From the NCBI RefSeq assembly GCF_019175385.1, contig NC_083344.1, positions 56,544,782 to 56,608,781 of the forward strand: a DNA stretch of 64,000 nucleotides, read 5' to 3'. The first letter of the stretch is position 1. The number at the start of each line of letters is the position of its first letter. The notes under the pieces are model-generated. The model searched no databases and was not told where the DNA came from. It worked only from the letters and a program-made list of their open reading frames with translations. The DNA is from Lycium barbarum. Taxonomy: Eukaryota; Streptophyta; Magnoliopsida; Solanales; Solanaceae. Position numbers and translations under genes: made by a program. Positions 43,578 through 56,373 of the stretch are shown here, in pieces.

Positions 43578-46504
43578 TGTCACGACCCAGCCCCGTGGGC
43601 CGCGACTGGCACCCTACCTGGGTACCCAGACCGAATCGCACATTCATTTTCAAATCCAAACTTATTTCATAATTTTTCGAAATCATACCGAACATAATTT
43701 ATATCAAAATATGTCTTAAGCGGTCGTGCCAAATCAAAATATCATATCAAATACAAACGAAGCGGCGGAGTAGACATCGCCGGCCAAAAGTGCAAACATA
43801 AGCATAAGGGCCATTTGGGGCCATCATAACGAACGGACCGCTTTAAGACCAGAAAACAAAATCAGACAAACATACATAGGACCCTCGCCCCACATATATC
43901 ACTACAGGCCTCTACAAACTCAAAACAAAGACATATGGCGAGACAGGGCCCCGCCGTACCCAAATAGTCAAGCATACCGAATATATACAAAGCAAAAAGA
44001 GTCTGTACCAAAAGTGGACTCCGGATCAAGTAGGAGTACTCCGTAATAGCAAGAAGTGAAGCCTACTGCGGAGGATCACTGATATCTGCACCTGCGGGCA
44101 TAAAACGCAGCCCCCGGAGAAAGGGGGTCAGTACGAAATATGTACTGAGTATGTAAAGCACGGAGTACAGAAATATGGGTCAAAACCGAAAGCAAATCAG
44201 ATGTCAAAGTGGAGTGCAATCGGTATGTCAAAATCCGTATCGAAATCATATACGTATATATAATGCAAACGAAATCATGCAAACGCTTAGGAACGTGGTC
44301 GCCACTCCGACGCTGGCGCCACACACAGCATAACACCAGAAGGTTTCAAATCTCCGTACATCCCCGAACACAAACATAATCATAGGTGAGCGTATCGCAT
44401 CACGAGCCATATCACAGCATAACTCCAAACGGAACCCGGCCCTATGGCGAAGCCTCGGGAACCGTAACACAGCATACGGTCGAATTGTCATAAGGCGCAC
44501 GAATCAAAACCGGCCCGGGAACCGGTGAACGAAGTCATAATAAGGCACGAGCGGAGTCGTGAGCAAACCAATGCAATTCGTACTTCAAAATAGTTTTCCA
44601 AAACGAAGTAAACCCATAAGTCATATCATAATGCAAAATAGTCGGATACTTAGCCGATATAAAGTTTCATTTATCAAAACTTTTCCAAAATAATATGTGT
44701 AGCTCAGAACGTAGCTTAACATATCGTAATTGTCGAAACATATCCCATAGACGGGAATTCCAACATCGAAAGTGCCATTCCAAACGTTATTCAAAAGGAC
44801 AGCCCAATAAGACAAATAGGGCGTCTCGGGGTTAGCGGGCCCACCTCGAGTCAAAGTGAGGTGGCGAACATATTTTTACCAACATTTATATGCCAGGGGT
44901 CATACATGATCATTTCTAGGTTACCCGACCACATTTCGATAGGTTTCAGACGAATGGTGGCATTCTAGCCAAAATAGAGCCCTTAGGCTTCAATTGAATT
45001 GAATGAATAGTAACTTTTCTGTGGATCGGGTTTCGAGGAACAGAAATGCTCCGGAAGGTCTCATATTCGACTAACATACTAGGATATGCCAAATGAAGGA
45101 GTGGGAATCTTTACATACCTCACAGATGTCGTAAGCTCTCCCGAAAGTCCAGTCCCGTTTCGTCAAAAATCTGCAAATGGTCAAAGTTACCAATTGAGAT
45201 TCTTAGGCTTAAAAATGCCTTTAACTTCAATTTTTGCCTATCGAAATTTCGGCAGCATTTCCCCTATAAATCTAACATCCCTGAGGCTTAGCTCGGCTCA
45301 AAATACATCCACCACAACAGCCCACACGTCAACAAACAACACAAACAACAATCAAACCATTCTAGCTTCAAAGATCTACTTTGTTATCTAAGTTGGCAAC
45401 TTTCATTCCAACTTCAAAACTCAAATGCTAAATCTACATAATTGTATTCATTTCTACATTCAAACTTATACAATCACATCCTAACTACAATCCAAGCCAT
45501 ACACGAAATTACACCAAAATCCATTATTTTCCAGAATTCTTTAAAACATCAAAAATCCACGACGAACATTCTAACTCACGTCGTTTCATTCCGAATTCAT
45601 TAACATCATTATAAATTCACATCTAAAGTCTCTAGCACCCAAAATATACAATGATATACATAGTGATACCGAAGGTATACGCTTTCCGATAATATCCAAA
45701 AATCACTTTTCAACGTCAATTTCATTCATCAATCGATCAATTACAACATAAGGATCACAACAACACATTACACCAACCAAACAAGGTAAATTAACACCAT
45801 TTCCTCCCCCCTATGGCTCATGGCCAACCCACACTCTACACACACACCCACGACTTTTTACTAACATCCACGTTACGGGATTCTCGTCTATTTCCAATCC
45901 TTAACACATTCATATCAATTCTATAACATTAGAGGGGCAAAATTCTTACCTTTTCTTGACTTTCCGACTTGTCGCAAACGTAGTACTTGTGCCAAACTAA
46001 TTATACCCCATTGAAGAGGGCCTCGAGTACTTCACAGATATGTAAGGATTATGATTGTTTGATCACAAACAAGACTTGGAAATTTTTTCTTTCCCTTTTC
46101 TCTTGGTTCGGCCGAAGCCCTTTGTGAGGGTGTTCTTGAAATTTTGTTCTTTGACTTGATAATGGCCAAGCATACATAGTATACATCCTTTTAGGGGTCA
46201 TGTGCATAGCACATGACCCTTTTAAAGTGGGCGTGGGCCAATTGACAAGGCCGGCCCCCTTCAATTATTGGGCTTCAACTTTGGGTCATAATTTTCCTTG
46301 GCCCAATTAGTTAAAGTCTCGTTTTGTAATTCCCGAAACTAATTTCCAAAATTTCGAATTTACCCTCGGCCTTTCCCGATGTCTTAGCATTAAAGATTCC
46401 ACAACCAACATAGTCACATTCACTAAAATCAAATTATGTCCTTATAGCACACAAGTCGTAATTATTTATCGATTTCCAATTATACGAAAACACGGGACAT
46501 AGCA
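43578..46504 (-). mobile_element. Element C 5' LTR (2927 bp)
   Basis: Collinear with the 3' LTR apart from scattered substitutions and one inserted base (GTCAAAGTGAGG). Its outer sense start is TGCTATGTCC rather than TGTTATGTCC, a single change at 46502. Heptaloop 43937-43955 and triple hairpin 44092-44148 are intact. Confidence 0.95.
43937..44148 (-). promoter_or_regulatory. Structured LTR block of C 5' LTR
   Basis: Same stems as in the 3' LTR; no substitution between the two copies disrupts a pair. Confidence 0.7.
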
Positions 46505-47999
46505 TACACATACTAGCTCATAAGCATCATCATCGTCATCATTATCGTCATCGATATCATTATCACTATTATCGTCATTCGTCACATCTATTTTTATTGG
46601 CTTACTCGTTGTACGAGGAACTAGTACGATGTAGCGTATCAAGAATCGTGAGCTGACTAGCTCGGAAGATCAAATCACTTGAAAGACATCATATACTTAT
46701 GGAAGATTTAGACATTTGGCCAAAGAACCATGCCTTATGAAAGAAGGGTTAGCCTTACATACCTTTCCGTTCAACTATTTACCACTTGCGCTTTCTCCTC
46801 CAATGCTAGCGTTTCTACCTTCATTAAAGTCATACTATCGTTAGAATCGACAACTATCACACATACATAAAGCTAGAGAAAATCGGACAGCATCTCCTCC
46901 ATAACGTATCTCAACTCTCAAACGTCAATAATAAATTCACGATGCCATAACAATAGCCACTACTCATTCACATTATCCATATTTCTAGACTTACATTCAA
47001 TTCATACATAACCATGGCTATAACACACAACTATGTCCATTCACGTACATTGCTCATCTCATGTTCTCAACATCATTTATAACACATTTACATCACAATA
47101 CATCAAGACTCATAACTCAATTCAAACTATTTCTCCAAATGTCACTATTTATCATTCATGACCCATTTTCCTATACTCATCTAATGTCCAAGAATTTAAC
47201 TCTCAAATACCTTAAACAACATATAAATACCATAAATCTTACCGTAGATGTTGTAGGAACGAGCCTTGGTTGATAATACTCCACTTTGAGCAAAACTCTA
47301 GTTTATCTCCATTTGGATTTCTTGACCTTGGATGATCTTGATGGTTTTCTTACACTTGATTCCCTTGATTTATGTTGTTGATCACCAAATATCCTTGAAC
47401 TCTTGTGGAATATATGTAGAGAGATGTTCTAGAGAGAAGGGGTGTGATGTAGAACTGAAATGAAATAAGCCTTGGTCCCCTTATTTAATGACTTAAAGAT
47501 CTGATTTGAAGTGCACAGTGGTCGTAAACTTGGTTTACGGTCCGTATTCCAGTTTACGGACCGTCCTTCGTGGTCGTATTTAATCATACCAGAACCAGAA
47601 ACTCAAACTGATATGTGGTGATTTACGGACACAGTTTACGGGCCGTAAACCACTTTACGGTCCGTATTTCGGGTCGTATTTAACCATTTTCTCATTTGGC
47701 AGTAAGTTGAAGTTTTGGAAGCCAAAATACGACATGGCAGTTTATGGACCGTATACCACTTTACCGTCTGTATTTCCCTTTACGACCAACTGGCCAGAAT
47801 GGAAACCTACAACTTTTCACATTTCCAAAACCTATAATTATTCATTACGGAGCATAACCTATCTCTTATTGCAATTGCTTTCGGAATCTTACTTAGGGTC
47901 GTCAAATGTTATCTCTTACTCATGAAAACATTGGATACTCGTACTCCTCGCGGGTCCATTCACTTGGACAACAATGGAGGATTTTTCTGAGGTGTAACA
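46505..47999 (-). mobile_element. Element A 5' LTR, proximal part
   Basis: Continues the LTR cut at 35480 and ends, in sense, at the LTR start TGTTACACC (47999). It includes about 466 bp (around 46980-47490) absent from the 3' LTR. Donor-like GTATGTAAGG at 46763 (sense). Followed by TSD gtttc (48000-48004). Confidence 0.9.
47520..47780 (-). repeat. TACGGNCCGTA palindrome cluster in A 5' LTR
   Basis: Same cluster as 13849-14111; some palindromes decayed here (TTATGGACCGTA, TTACCGTCTGTA). Confidence 0.75.
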
Positions 48000-48004
48000 G
48001 TTTC

Positions 48005-50342
48005 ATATTGCCTATGATCATAGCAATAACAGGTTTCCTCAGTATCTACCCCAATCCTTCTTACTACCTCGCCAACAGGTATTTTGTACTTCCACAACCT
48101 CCAGAAAAAGAAAGATATCTTAAACGGTACCCCTGATGTCCACATATTCTTAAAGACATCAGACTTGACTGATTTGCTCCTCTGTAATTCCCATGCAGTG
48201 CCTACAGTAAATTTGACTGATGCTGTCATCATCCATCTTGGCCTATCCCACTCTTCCTTTGGTTCATGAAAATGCAATTCTTCTAATATATGATCCACAA
48301 TATCCATAGGGAATAACTGTTGCAATTTTCCTATATTCCAACCAACCTGCAACATATGTTCTTTTACATCTTGAACACCCTCACCTATCACAAAATCATC
48401 TGGAATGATGTGATATAGAGCCCCTAGCTTTGTCCAGTTGTCAAACCATACATTTGCAGTTCCACTCCTTGGTTCCCACCATATTTCTTGCTCTATATTA
48501 TCTCTAGCCTCTATCATAGCCTTCCCTACTAGAGAACCTCCCTTCCACTGGACACTGAGGACTGTGCCTTTTGCAATATTTGATCCACATGTAGTTTGCC
48601 CATAGAGTATTTGTTGTCCTGAATTTCCACCAAATTTTTGCACATAAGGCTTTAGATACATCAAACAAAGATCTAAAGCCTACTCCTCCTTCCTCTTTTG
48701 GCTTACACAAGTTTAGCCATGATGACCAGTGTCTTCTTCTGCCTTCCTCACTATTATTCCAGAAGAATCTTGAGAAGAGTTTGTGCATATCATTAATAAC
48801 AAATTTTGGAGGTTTGATGGCTGACAACAAATGTATTGGCATACTCATTAATACATTATTGATCAGAACAACTTTTCCTCCAAATGATAGCAATCTTCCT
48901 TTCCAAGTCTGCAGCCTATTCTTGACTTTCTTGATCAGATCATTGTAATCGACCTTCCTCTTCCTTGAATGTGTTACAGGACTACCCAAATATGTAAAAG
49001 GAAAAGTGCCTCTTTTAAAACCAGTAATATTCTCCACCCATTGTATCAGCCTATTAGACAGCTTACTGTGTACATACAATGAGCTCTTGCCTTTATTTAT
49101 AAGTTGGCCTAATACCTGCTCATATGCATGTAATACCTCCATAATTAACTCTAAAGATCTAGCATCAGTAGATGAAAAATTTATTGTGTCATATGCATAT
49201 GCCGGATGATTCAGATTTGCACTCAATTTGGGCATTCCATAACTTCTAAACTCATTATTCTCAAATAAAGAATTCAATGCTCTAGATAAAACTTCAGCAG
49301 ATACGATGAACAAAGCAGGAGAGAGTGGATCTCCTTTTTTTACACCCCTGGTGGAATGAAAGAAACCATAAGCTTGACCATTAAGAAGTATGGAGTACCA
49401 ATTATTTGCTATCAGCCTCCAAACCATATCTATGAAAATTTTTGCAAATCCCATCTTCCTTAAAACTCTGATCAAGTAACTCCATGATACTCTATCATAT
49501 GCTTTAGCCATGTCCAGCTTAAGTACAACATTAGCTGGTTTTCCTCTTTGTCTAATGTCAGTCACAACTTCTTGTGTAAGAAGAACATTTTCAATAATAC
49601 ATCTGCCCTTAACAAATCCAGACTGGTTGGGAGATATCAGAGAAGGTAGAATGCCTTCCAGTTTATCCTGAACCACTCTAGAAATAACCTTGTTGATGAA
49701 GTTGCTGAGACTGATTGGTCTCATATCAGCAAAGGTCTCAATGTTATTCTTCTTTGGTAATAGTACCAGGTTAGTATGTGTGACTGACTTAGGAAGAGTT
49801 TGGCCATCAAAAAAAGCTTTCACAAGATTGTATACATCAGCACCAACAATGTCCCAACACACCTGATAAAATATTCCAATCATACCATCTGGACCACCAG
49901 CACTATCTGTAGATAATTCAAATACAGCCTTCTTCACCTCCTCTAAAGTTGGCATGCTTACCAGCTGATTATTAGTGTCCTGATCCACCATAGTAGGAAC
50001 ATGTTGTAGAAATTCAAAATCTAAAGGATCAACCTCTTGAGAGAACTGCTGTTGGTAAAATATACAAGCTTCTTCTGCCAAAAGTGACTCCCCTTCTATC
50101 CATACTCCTTGCTGATTCTGAATTATTCTAATCTGCAATCTATTTCTCCTACCATTCACAATACTATGAAAGCACCTTGTATTCCTGTCACCCTCAGCAA
50201 AACTAGTCATATGTGACTTTTGTCCCCAAAATTCATCCTCATAATGAACATACTTTTTCAATGCTGCTTGTGCTTGCTGTAACACCATCCTATTCATAGG
50301 AGCATGATCCTCTTCAAAACATTGCTCCTTAATTATCACCAC
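48005..50342 (-). pseudogene. LINE ORF2: reverse transcriptase and start of zf-RVT, inactive
   Basis: Frame of 612 codons from Met 50342. It covers RT motifs: SAGGPDGMIGIFYQ, MRPISLSNFINKVIS, SPNQSGFVKGRCI, LKLDMAKAYDRVSW (first catalytic Asp, residue 277), GVKKGDPLSPALF, and the core that should read Y-A-D-D but is Y-A-Y-D (residues 382-385, 49188-49199). A TAT has replaced the Asp codon. A frameshift near 48560 moves the frame to one open from 48664 that carries the zf-RVT region to CYCYDHRQYE at the element A insertion. The endonuclease is missing upstream. The element is dead on two counts. Confidence 0.9.
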
Positions 50343-50673
50343 CTCTTCCTATCACACCCTAGCAACGGTAGGGCATGACGGGCACCCGACTCTCATCAGA
50401 GTCGAGCGAACCCTTAGACATTCGCTCTATTAAAACCTGTCATTTCAAAAACTTGTAAGAACATAAAAATTTTCCAAATAGAAATCATTATCCCTATAAC
50501 GATTATGAAAACTTTCAATCAATAAGTACTTTAGACCAACCTATATTATCTGAAATACATACTCTTTTAGAATCCATAAATGGCTCAACTGATATCACTT
50601 TGTCGACATCTCGACAAACATACCACAGGGCACTATCTACAGAAGTCTCTAAGAAGTGGACTGGACATTATGA

Positions 50674-50874
50674 GTCAGGACAGGGCCCTGACATACCCAT
50701 AATCATACATATCTATACATGACTCATCACAACTCTAGAATGAGGTGGAACTTGCCAATCCCAGCAGACGTCAGAGCATCCTAGCTGTATACTTAACCTG
50801 CCAAACAATCTGGGGCTGCGGGCATGAACACAGTGTCCCCAGGCAAAAGGACGTCAGTACGGACAATGTACTGA
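50674..50874 (-). promoter_or_regulatory. Structured LTR block of F LTR
   Basis: Heptaloop hairpin GTCAGG/CCTGAC around GCCCTGT: a stem unlike the other families but fully paired. Hairpin 1 perfect, hairpin 2 GTCC/GGAC, hairpin 3 CTGTG/CGCAG with a T.G pair. Confidence 0.7.
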
Positions 50875-51094
50875 GTATGTAAGGTGGTAAAAAATTATAA
50901 TCATAACTTGCTTTAGGAGAGCAGAAATCATAATCCAACTCAATACCTGCATCCTTCGCTGGAAGAAACATAAATGTATACACGAAGTCTCAAAACAATC
51001 TTTAAGTAAATAATGCAATTCAACAAACATCCTTTTAAGTAAATAATGCAATCTAACACACATTCTTTAAGTAAAAAAAAATGCAATCTAACAC

Positions 51095-51305
51095 ACATGT
51101 CCCTTCCGACATGTTAACAAAATGGTCCCTTTGGACAGCCGCTTCTGGCTAGTATCACAATAGTCCCTTCGGACGGCCGCTTCCGGCATAATAATGATGG
51201 CCCCTTCGGGCAGCCGCTTCCGGCTAACAAAACAATAGTCCCTTCAGATGGCCGCTTCAGGCATAATAATGATGGCCCCTTCGGGCAGCCGCTTCCGGCT
51301 CAATA
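51095..51305 (-). repeat. About 36-bp minisatellite (CCCTTCGG.C.GCCGCTTCCGGC), about six units
   Basis: Units alternate with AT-rich spacers such as ATAATAATGATGG. It sits in the same LTR slot as the GC-rich repeats of the other families. Confidence 0.85.
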
Positions 51306-51315
51306 ATAATAATGG

Positions 51316-51320
51316 TATGG
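51316..51320. other. Target-site duplication of solo LTR (tatgg), pair at 54009-54013
   Basis: Perfect 5-bp direct repeat outside TGTTATATCC...CGTGACA. Confidence 0.95.
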
Positions 51321-54008
51321 TGTTATATCCCGCATTTTTGCATGTTCGAAATATTCGAAATAATTTTGACTTGTAAGAAATAAGGCCATAGTTTGATCTT
51401 TATTTAATATATGTATGTTGTCCATGAAATGCTGATGTGAAAATATCGAGGAAGGCTAAGGGTAAAATTGGAATTTCGGAAATTAGTTTCGTGGATTACG
51501 AAATATGGACCAAAAGAAATTGGGCTTGGAAAAATGAAAAAAATATATATAAAAAAGTCCCAATTCATTTAGGTAGTGGCCGGCCATGTGGAGGAAAATA
51601 AGGGCCCCAGCCCATAAAATTTTAAAAGCCATGGAATAAATAAAGAAAGGGACCATTCATTCTCATTCTAGAACACTAAAAAAAACAAAAAAGGGAGAGA
51701 GCAAGAACAAGAGAGGGGTTTCGGCCCCAAGGAGAAAGAAAAACAAATTTGAGGCCATCAATCTTTGATCCAAAAATTATAGTTTTCTAGTATCCCTACT
51801 AAGCTCAAGACCCTCTTCAACGGGATATAAATTTTGAGGCAAGAAAGTACTTTTTTTAGCAAGCGAAAAAATTGGAAAAAGGTAAAGATTCTACTCTTTT
51901 TATCTTAGAAGAATTTTATATATATATATGTTGTAGTATATGGAAATGAGTGTAAAGTATGAAAATTGTGTGTTATGGGTATGGGTGTGTGTGGCCGAAT
52001 ATTGTTGTGGATGGAGAGGGATGAGCAAAATTTTATTTATTATGTTAATTGTGTTGTGGTGTCCTTGTGATGTAAATGGAAGAATACTAGTTCAAGTTGG
52101 TATGAAAATTGGTTGTTAAGTTGTTGTAGGAAATTTTGTGATTTTATTGTAGATTTATGTAATTATGGAATTGTTAAGGTGCAAATTGTGGTTGTTGTTG
52201 ATGAAATTGGAAGATGTAAAATGTGTTGTGAATGTTGTGTCGAAGGTTGGAGGTTTCGGGTGAATTATAGTTTTGGTGGGATTTTTGTATATTTTGTAGA
52301 ATGGTATGAAATGCTTTTGAACTGCACTTGAATGGTCTTGAATTGGTAGTGAATATGTAAGTGTCGATATCGGCTTGAAAATTCGTAGTTGAATTGAATA
52401 TTGATGAATTATGTTGAAAGGAAGGTTACTAATGTTAGAATGCGTTTAAATTGATTCTTGATGACTATTATTGTGGTTGTTGGTATCGTTGGTGTGGTTG
52501 TTGATGAATTTGGCCGAGTTAAATTCTCGGGGTTGTTGAATTTACAGGGGAAATGCTGCCGAAATTTCTGTAGACAAGTACTAGTTAGAATTTGGATTTC
52601 TAAGTACTTGTAGCTAATGTTTGGTAATTAATAACGCTATTGTAGATCTTGGAGAACCCGAGACTGGAGTCGGAATTTTTCTAGCGAGTGATCGGTATTT
52701 GTTAGCAAGCGATTGAGGTATGTATAGCCTATCTTTCTTTCTTTTGGCATGACCTTTTTGGAATGAACAAATAACGTATAAGTATGCTCCTAAAGAAGAT
52801 CCTATTCTTAGAGCCATTAGGATGGCTAACATCTTTGACCTCCATAAGCTATTCCATATGACTGGATACATATTTTTAGGATGTTCAAAGATTCTATTTG
52901 TTATGTTCTGAATGTTGTTCGAAAGAAAAACAAGAAGACTAAAGCCTTCGGATGCCGTAAATATATTTGTTCATCGGGTTTCAAAATTTATTTATTTATA
53001 TGCATATAGGTTCTGCACTGCTCTGCTCGTGCCTACTACTATGATATCGTTCGTCGGATCTCGAGCCGGTTTTGTGATCGTGCGCACTACGTATATTCGG
53101 CAGAATGATGTGTCGCGGTTCCTGAGACCTCGCCATAGGGCCGGGTACCGCTTATATATATACGGCGTTATGATGTGATGTGGCATATGATATGTTCTGA
53201 TGTTTTGATATGATATGATGATATGATATGTTCGGGGATTGTACGGAGATTTGAAACCTTCTGGAGTATGATGTGCTGTGGCGCCAGTGTCGGAGTGGCG
53301 ACCACGTTCCTGAGCCTTATGTATGATTTTATTTGCATTATTTATGTTTTTAAAACAGGTTTGATATACTGATTCTGTAACCACTTTCCATACTCCCTAT
53401 TTCAGTTTTGATTTGGATTACTGTACTTCATGCTTTACATACTCAGTACATATTTTGTACTGACCCCCTTTCTTCGGGGGCTGCGTTTCATGCCCGCAGG
53501 TACAGACGTTTGTTCTGGTGACCCGCCAGTGTAGGATACATTCTGCTACTTTGGAGTGCCCTTTTGACTCGGAGCCCATGGTTTTGGTAAAGACCTTTCA
53601 TTGTATATGTCTCTGTATATATGTATGACTATCTGGGGTACGGCGGGGCCCTGTCCCGTCATATGTTTCTGTTATGTTTGGTAGAGGCCTGTAGTCATAT
53701 ATGTGGGTCATGGTTCATGTTTGTTCGTTTCTGTTTATGATCTGTGCCTTAAGCGGTCCCGGTTGGTGTTATGGGCAAAACGGCCCATATACGTATATGT
53801 TTGTATATCTGGGCGATGTATATTCCGCCAGCCTACCGGATTTGATATGACATTTCTGTATGGGCAACCGCTTAAGATGAAATTTGTCCTTAGTATCTGT
53901 TTGAAATAACGTATGTTAAGTCTGAATAAATCTTTGATATGTCGATCTGGTACGTAAGTCAGTTTGGGTGTCCAAACCAGTCGCGGCCCACGGGGCTGGG
54001 TCGTGACA
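51321..54008 (+). mobile_element. Solo LTR (2688 bp) inside element F LTR
   Basis: TGTTATATCCCGC to CACGGGGCTGGGTCGTGACA with TSD tatgg; no internal region. Its 3' part is the same family as 1-871 and element C. Landmarks: GGGGAAATGCTGCCG with CCGAAATTTC near 52545-52570, donor-like GAG|GTATGTATAG at 52718, GC-rich stretch 53020-53160, structured block 53443-53660. Confidence 0.95.
53443..53660 (+). promoter_or_regulatory. Structured LTR block: triple hairpin 53443-53499, heptaloop 53642-53660
   Basis: TCAGTAC/GTACTGA, CCCCC/GGGGG, CTGCG/CGCAG; then GGCGGG/CCCGTC around GCCCTGT. Confidence 0.75.
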
Positions 54009-54042
54009 TATGGAATGTAAACATAAGTCGTAAATGGATTGA

Positions 54043-54175
54043 AATAGTAAAACCTCGCACCCCCTTTGGAGTGGTTTTGAAAATCTAAATAGTAAAATCT
54101 CGCACCCCCTTCGGAGTGGTTTTGAAATATAAATAGTAAAATCTCGCACCCTCTTCGGAGTGGTTTTGAAAGTCT
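54043..54175 (-). repeat. Three tandem copies of about 44 bp in F LTR
   Basis: Units of aatagtaaaa(t/c)ctcgcacc followed by a TCGGAGTGGTTTTGAAA-type second half; almost identical to one another. Confidence 0.9.
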
Positions 54176-55530
54176 AACTTTATGTCTCCTTTAGTATAAA
54201 ACTAATTTCCTCGAAATCATTAGTAAAACCATATGCACAACTCAACTGGCACCTTATGGGTGTTCCCTTCGTAACAGAATAGGAGTACAATATCAATAAA
54301 CCATCACAAGAAACATTTAGACCTTACTCGTCTAAGAATGGTATCATATGGAGTACATATAGAATGAATAGCACAAGAATCATGAATCACATTCGGAACC
54401 TATGAATAGAGTTACCCCAAAGTTCATATCATCCATCACTTACATCTAGGACATGCCAAAAGATAGAAGGGTTAGCCTTACATACCTGTTAGCGACTATT
54501 TGCAACCCGTTCGCCTCGTCGCTCTTTTAGCCTATTTAATATAAGAGTAACGTTATCGTTAGTAACTATATTTACTAGTTCACAAATCTATAGCCCATTT
54601 CTCATAGGACTTATCCTTTAGTCTATACATTCTCGTTTAGGGTTTTTCACTATTTAAGGCCTTAACGGAAATCGGGCAGCATTTCCCCTATATATTCGCC
54701 TAACCCGAATTTCCAATTATCCTCCTGTCAACACAGAAATACCAACAACAGAGATATACATATAAAATTCTCACAATTTAGCCCATAACAATTCTAACAA
54801 CCCAACGACCTTCCTAAATCCATTTCAACCCACAATTCCCTATAACACCAATTTCATGCATTTTCTTAATTCCAATTTCGTCCAATCCAATTTTAATCCT
54901 TCCATTACAACACCATTAACATAATTACACCATAAAATAGGACAATCATACCACAATTTCCTCAGAGAAATTTGTATGCTCAATTGTTCCGATTTCACTA
55001 TTTCTTCTTCCGCAAATTAAGACCCAACGTTGCTACTACTTCCTTGAGCTTGTAATTCAATTTGCCACTCAATCAATCAACAAGAAGCAAATTTTTTTTG
55101 AAAAACATGGCTGGCCGAACCATGGCTGCCATGGTTATGCTTATATTTTTTTTCTTTCTTTGTTCAAAATGTATGGAAAATGATTCATTAAGTCACCCTT
55201 GGTGACTTATATATGTATCCTCTAGACCCTGCACGTATCACCTAATGTGTCATCTAGTTGTACTTTGTTTTTTTTTTATAATAATCGGGTGGGGCCCACC
55301 AAAGTAATCAACTTTAATTAATCACTAATTCCTACTTAATAATTTAATCATAATTAATAATTTTCTAATCTCTAATAATATATTTACACCAAATAAAATT
55401 TATAAACAATTTTTGTAATACCAAAGTTGAAAATTAAAAGCTCTTATTTCATGTCCGAAAATAATTTCGCCTTTAACTTGAGTCGGTTTGCTTGCGGATA
55501 ATTTGACGTATAATTGTACGGGGTATAACA

Positions 55531-56373
55531 TTTTTCCCCCCTTTAGAACATTCGTCTTCGAATGTTGAACTGATTCTGAATTTCCAATACTTTCTCAAGT
55601 GTTCTCTTAGTTAATTATGTCCTTGACATACCTCTTCTGTTTGTCGACTCGCTTTAATCCATTATAACGTACTCCGGGTCTTTACGTAGTCATTCCTGTA
55701 ATATTTCCTCTTTTTGTTGCTTCCCGAGGTAATAATTCCACATCTTTGCCTTCTCTCTCCTCTTACTTCGCAGTCCGTTGTCAGTTGTATTGCGAGCTCT
55801 TCCGTTGAAATCTTACTTTCTTCCTTGCGCGCTTAGTCTTAACTTGACTCCTTCTTCTTTCAATTAACTCCTTCTCTTCCTGTGCTCGCTTTCACTTTCG
55901 TTACCACTTGACTTTTATTCTGAACTTTCCCTATAGAACTTTGTATGTCTTTCTTATTCGTTCTACATTTGCTTTCCCGTTTCACACTAATCACGTCATA
56001 TCCTCTAGTTACATCCTTGCTAGGCTTCACTCACTTCTATAACAATCCTTATGGTATTAACATTACATCCTGTTCGTAATCCATCCTATAACGTAACACT
56101 TCTTAATCTTATTCGCAATTCTTACTATGTTTTAATTACATCCTGCGGACTAGGCGTACCTAACCCTTCACCTTTTCTGATCGATCTTACCCTATCGGTA
56201 TCAACTTTGAAGGCATATTATGAATCTATATTTCATTCTCTTCTTTTCCTATTCCTGGGAAAATTTGAGCAGAGTTTCCTCTGTATTTCTTACTATCCCA
56301 GAACCTGCAAGCAGGAAATACCAACAATGCCTCCAAGGGCCAACATATATACGCATATATCATATCGTATCAT
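55531..56373 (-). mobile_element. Element F internal remnant (no coding sequence seen)
   Basis: In sense it ends with AACATTCGAAGACGAATGTT (55547-55566) and polypurine CTAAAGGGGGGAAAAA beside the LTR. The rest, up to the element D insertion at 56374, is CT-rich on the plus strand with no gag or pol motif in any frame. The remainder of F should lie beyond the window. Confidence 0.7.

Larger units (their letters stand above)
35481..46504 (-). mobile_element. Element C: full-length young Tekay-type Ty3/Gypsy (11,024 bp)
   Basis: Two LTRs (35481-38406 and 43578-46504), primer-binding site, complete gag-pol and polypurine tract, flanked by TSD tacac. I count roughly two dozen differences between its LTRs, under 1 percent, so it is the youngest datable insertion here. 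Gag-pol is interrupted by only two nonsense codons. Confidence 0.95.
12273..47999 (-). mobile_element. Element A: Tekay-type Ty3/Gypsy, host of three later insertions
   Basis: 3' LTR 12273-14324, polypurine tract, decayed gag-pol 14625-21107 and 33868-34241, primer-binding site 34437-34448, 5' LTR 34453-35480 plus 46505-47999. It is interrupted by a solo LTR in integrase, the B array in gag, and element C in the 5' LTR. The two LTRs differ by many substitutions and by an indel of about 466 bp, so A is much older than C. Confidence 0.9.
10853..50349 (-). mobile_element. L1-type LINE, 5' truncated, split by element A
   Basis: Minus-strand non-LTR element with poly(A) tail at 10853, 3' UTR to 11453, the ORF2 C-terminal part 11454-12272, the insertion of element A (12273-47999) with its TSD, then the rest of ORF2 to about 50342. 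The endonuclease domain and ORF1 are absent: element F's LTR starts at 50350. Either the LINE was 5' truncated, or F inserted into it and the remainder lies beyond the window. No LINE target-site duplication was found. Confidence 0.85.
50350..55530 (-). mobile_element. Element F 3' LTR, interrupted by a solo LTR (net about 2488 bp)
   Basis: Sense start TGTTATACCCCGTAC at 55530, end at 50350 in AGGGTGTGATA (the terminal TGTGACA has changed to TGTGATA). Interrupted by 51321-54008. Landmarks in sense: GGGGAAATGCTGCCC near 54680, donor-like CAG|GTATGTAAGG at 54485, repeats at 54043-54175 and 51095-51305, triple hairpin 50816-50874, heptaloop 50674-50692. It is related to the LTR of element D at both ends. 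Confidence 0.85.

Noticed and set aside
55531..56373. Host gene exon in the CT-rich stretch (116-codon frame at 56051-56401)
   Set aside because: Lies between F's polypurine end and the D LTR, crosses into the LTR, and has no recognisable domain.
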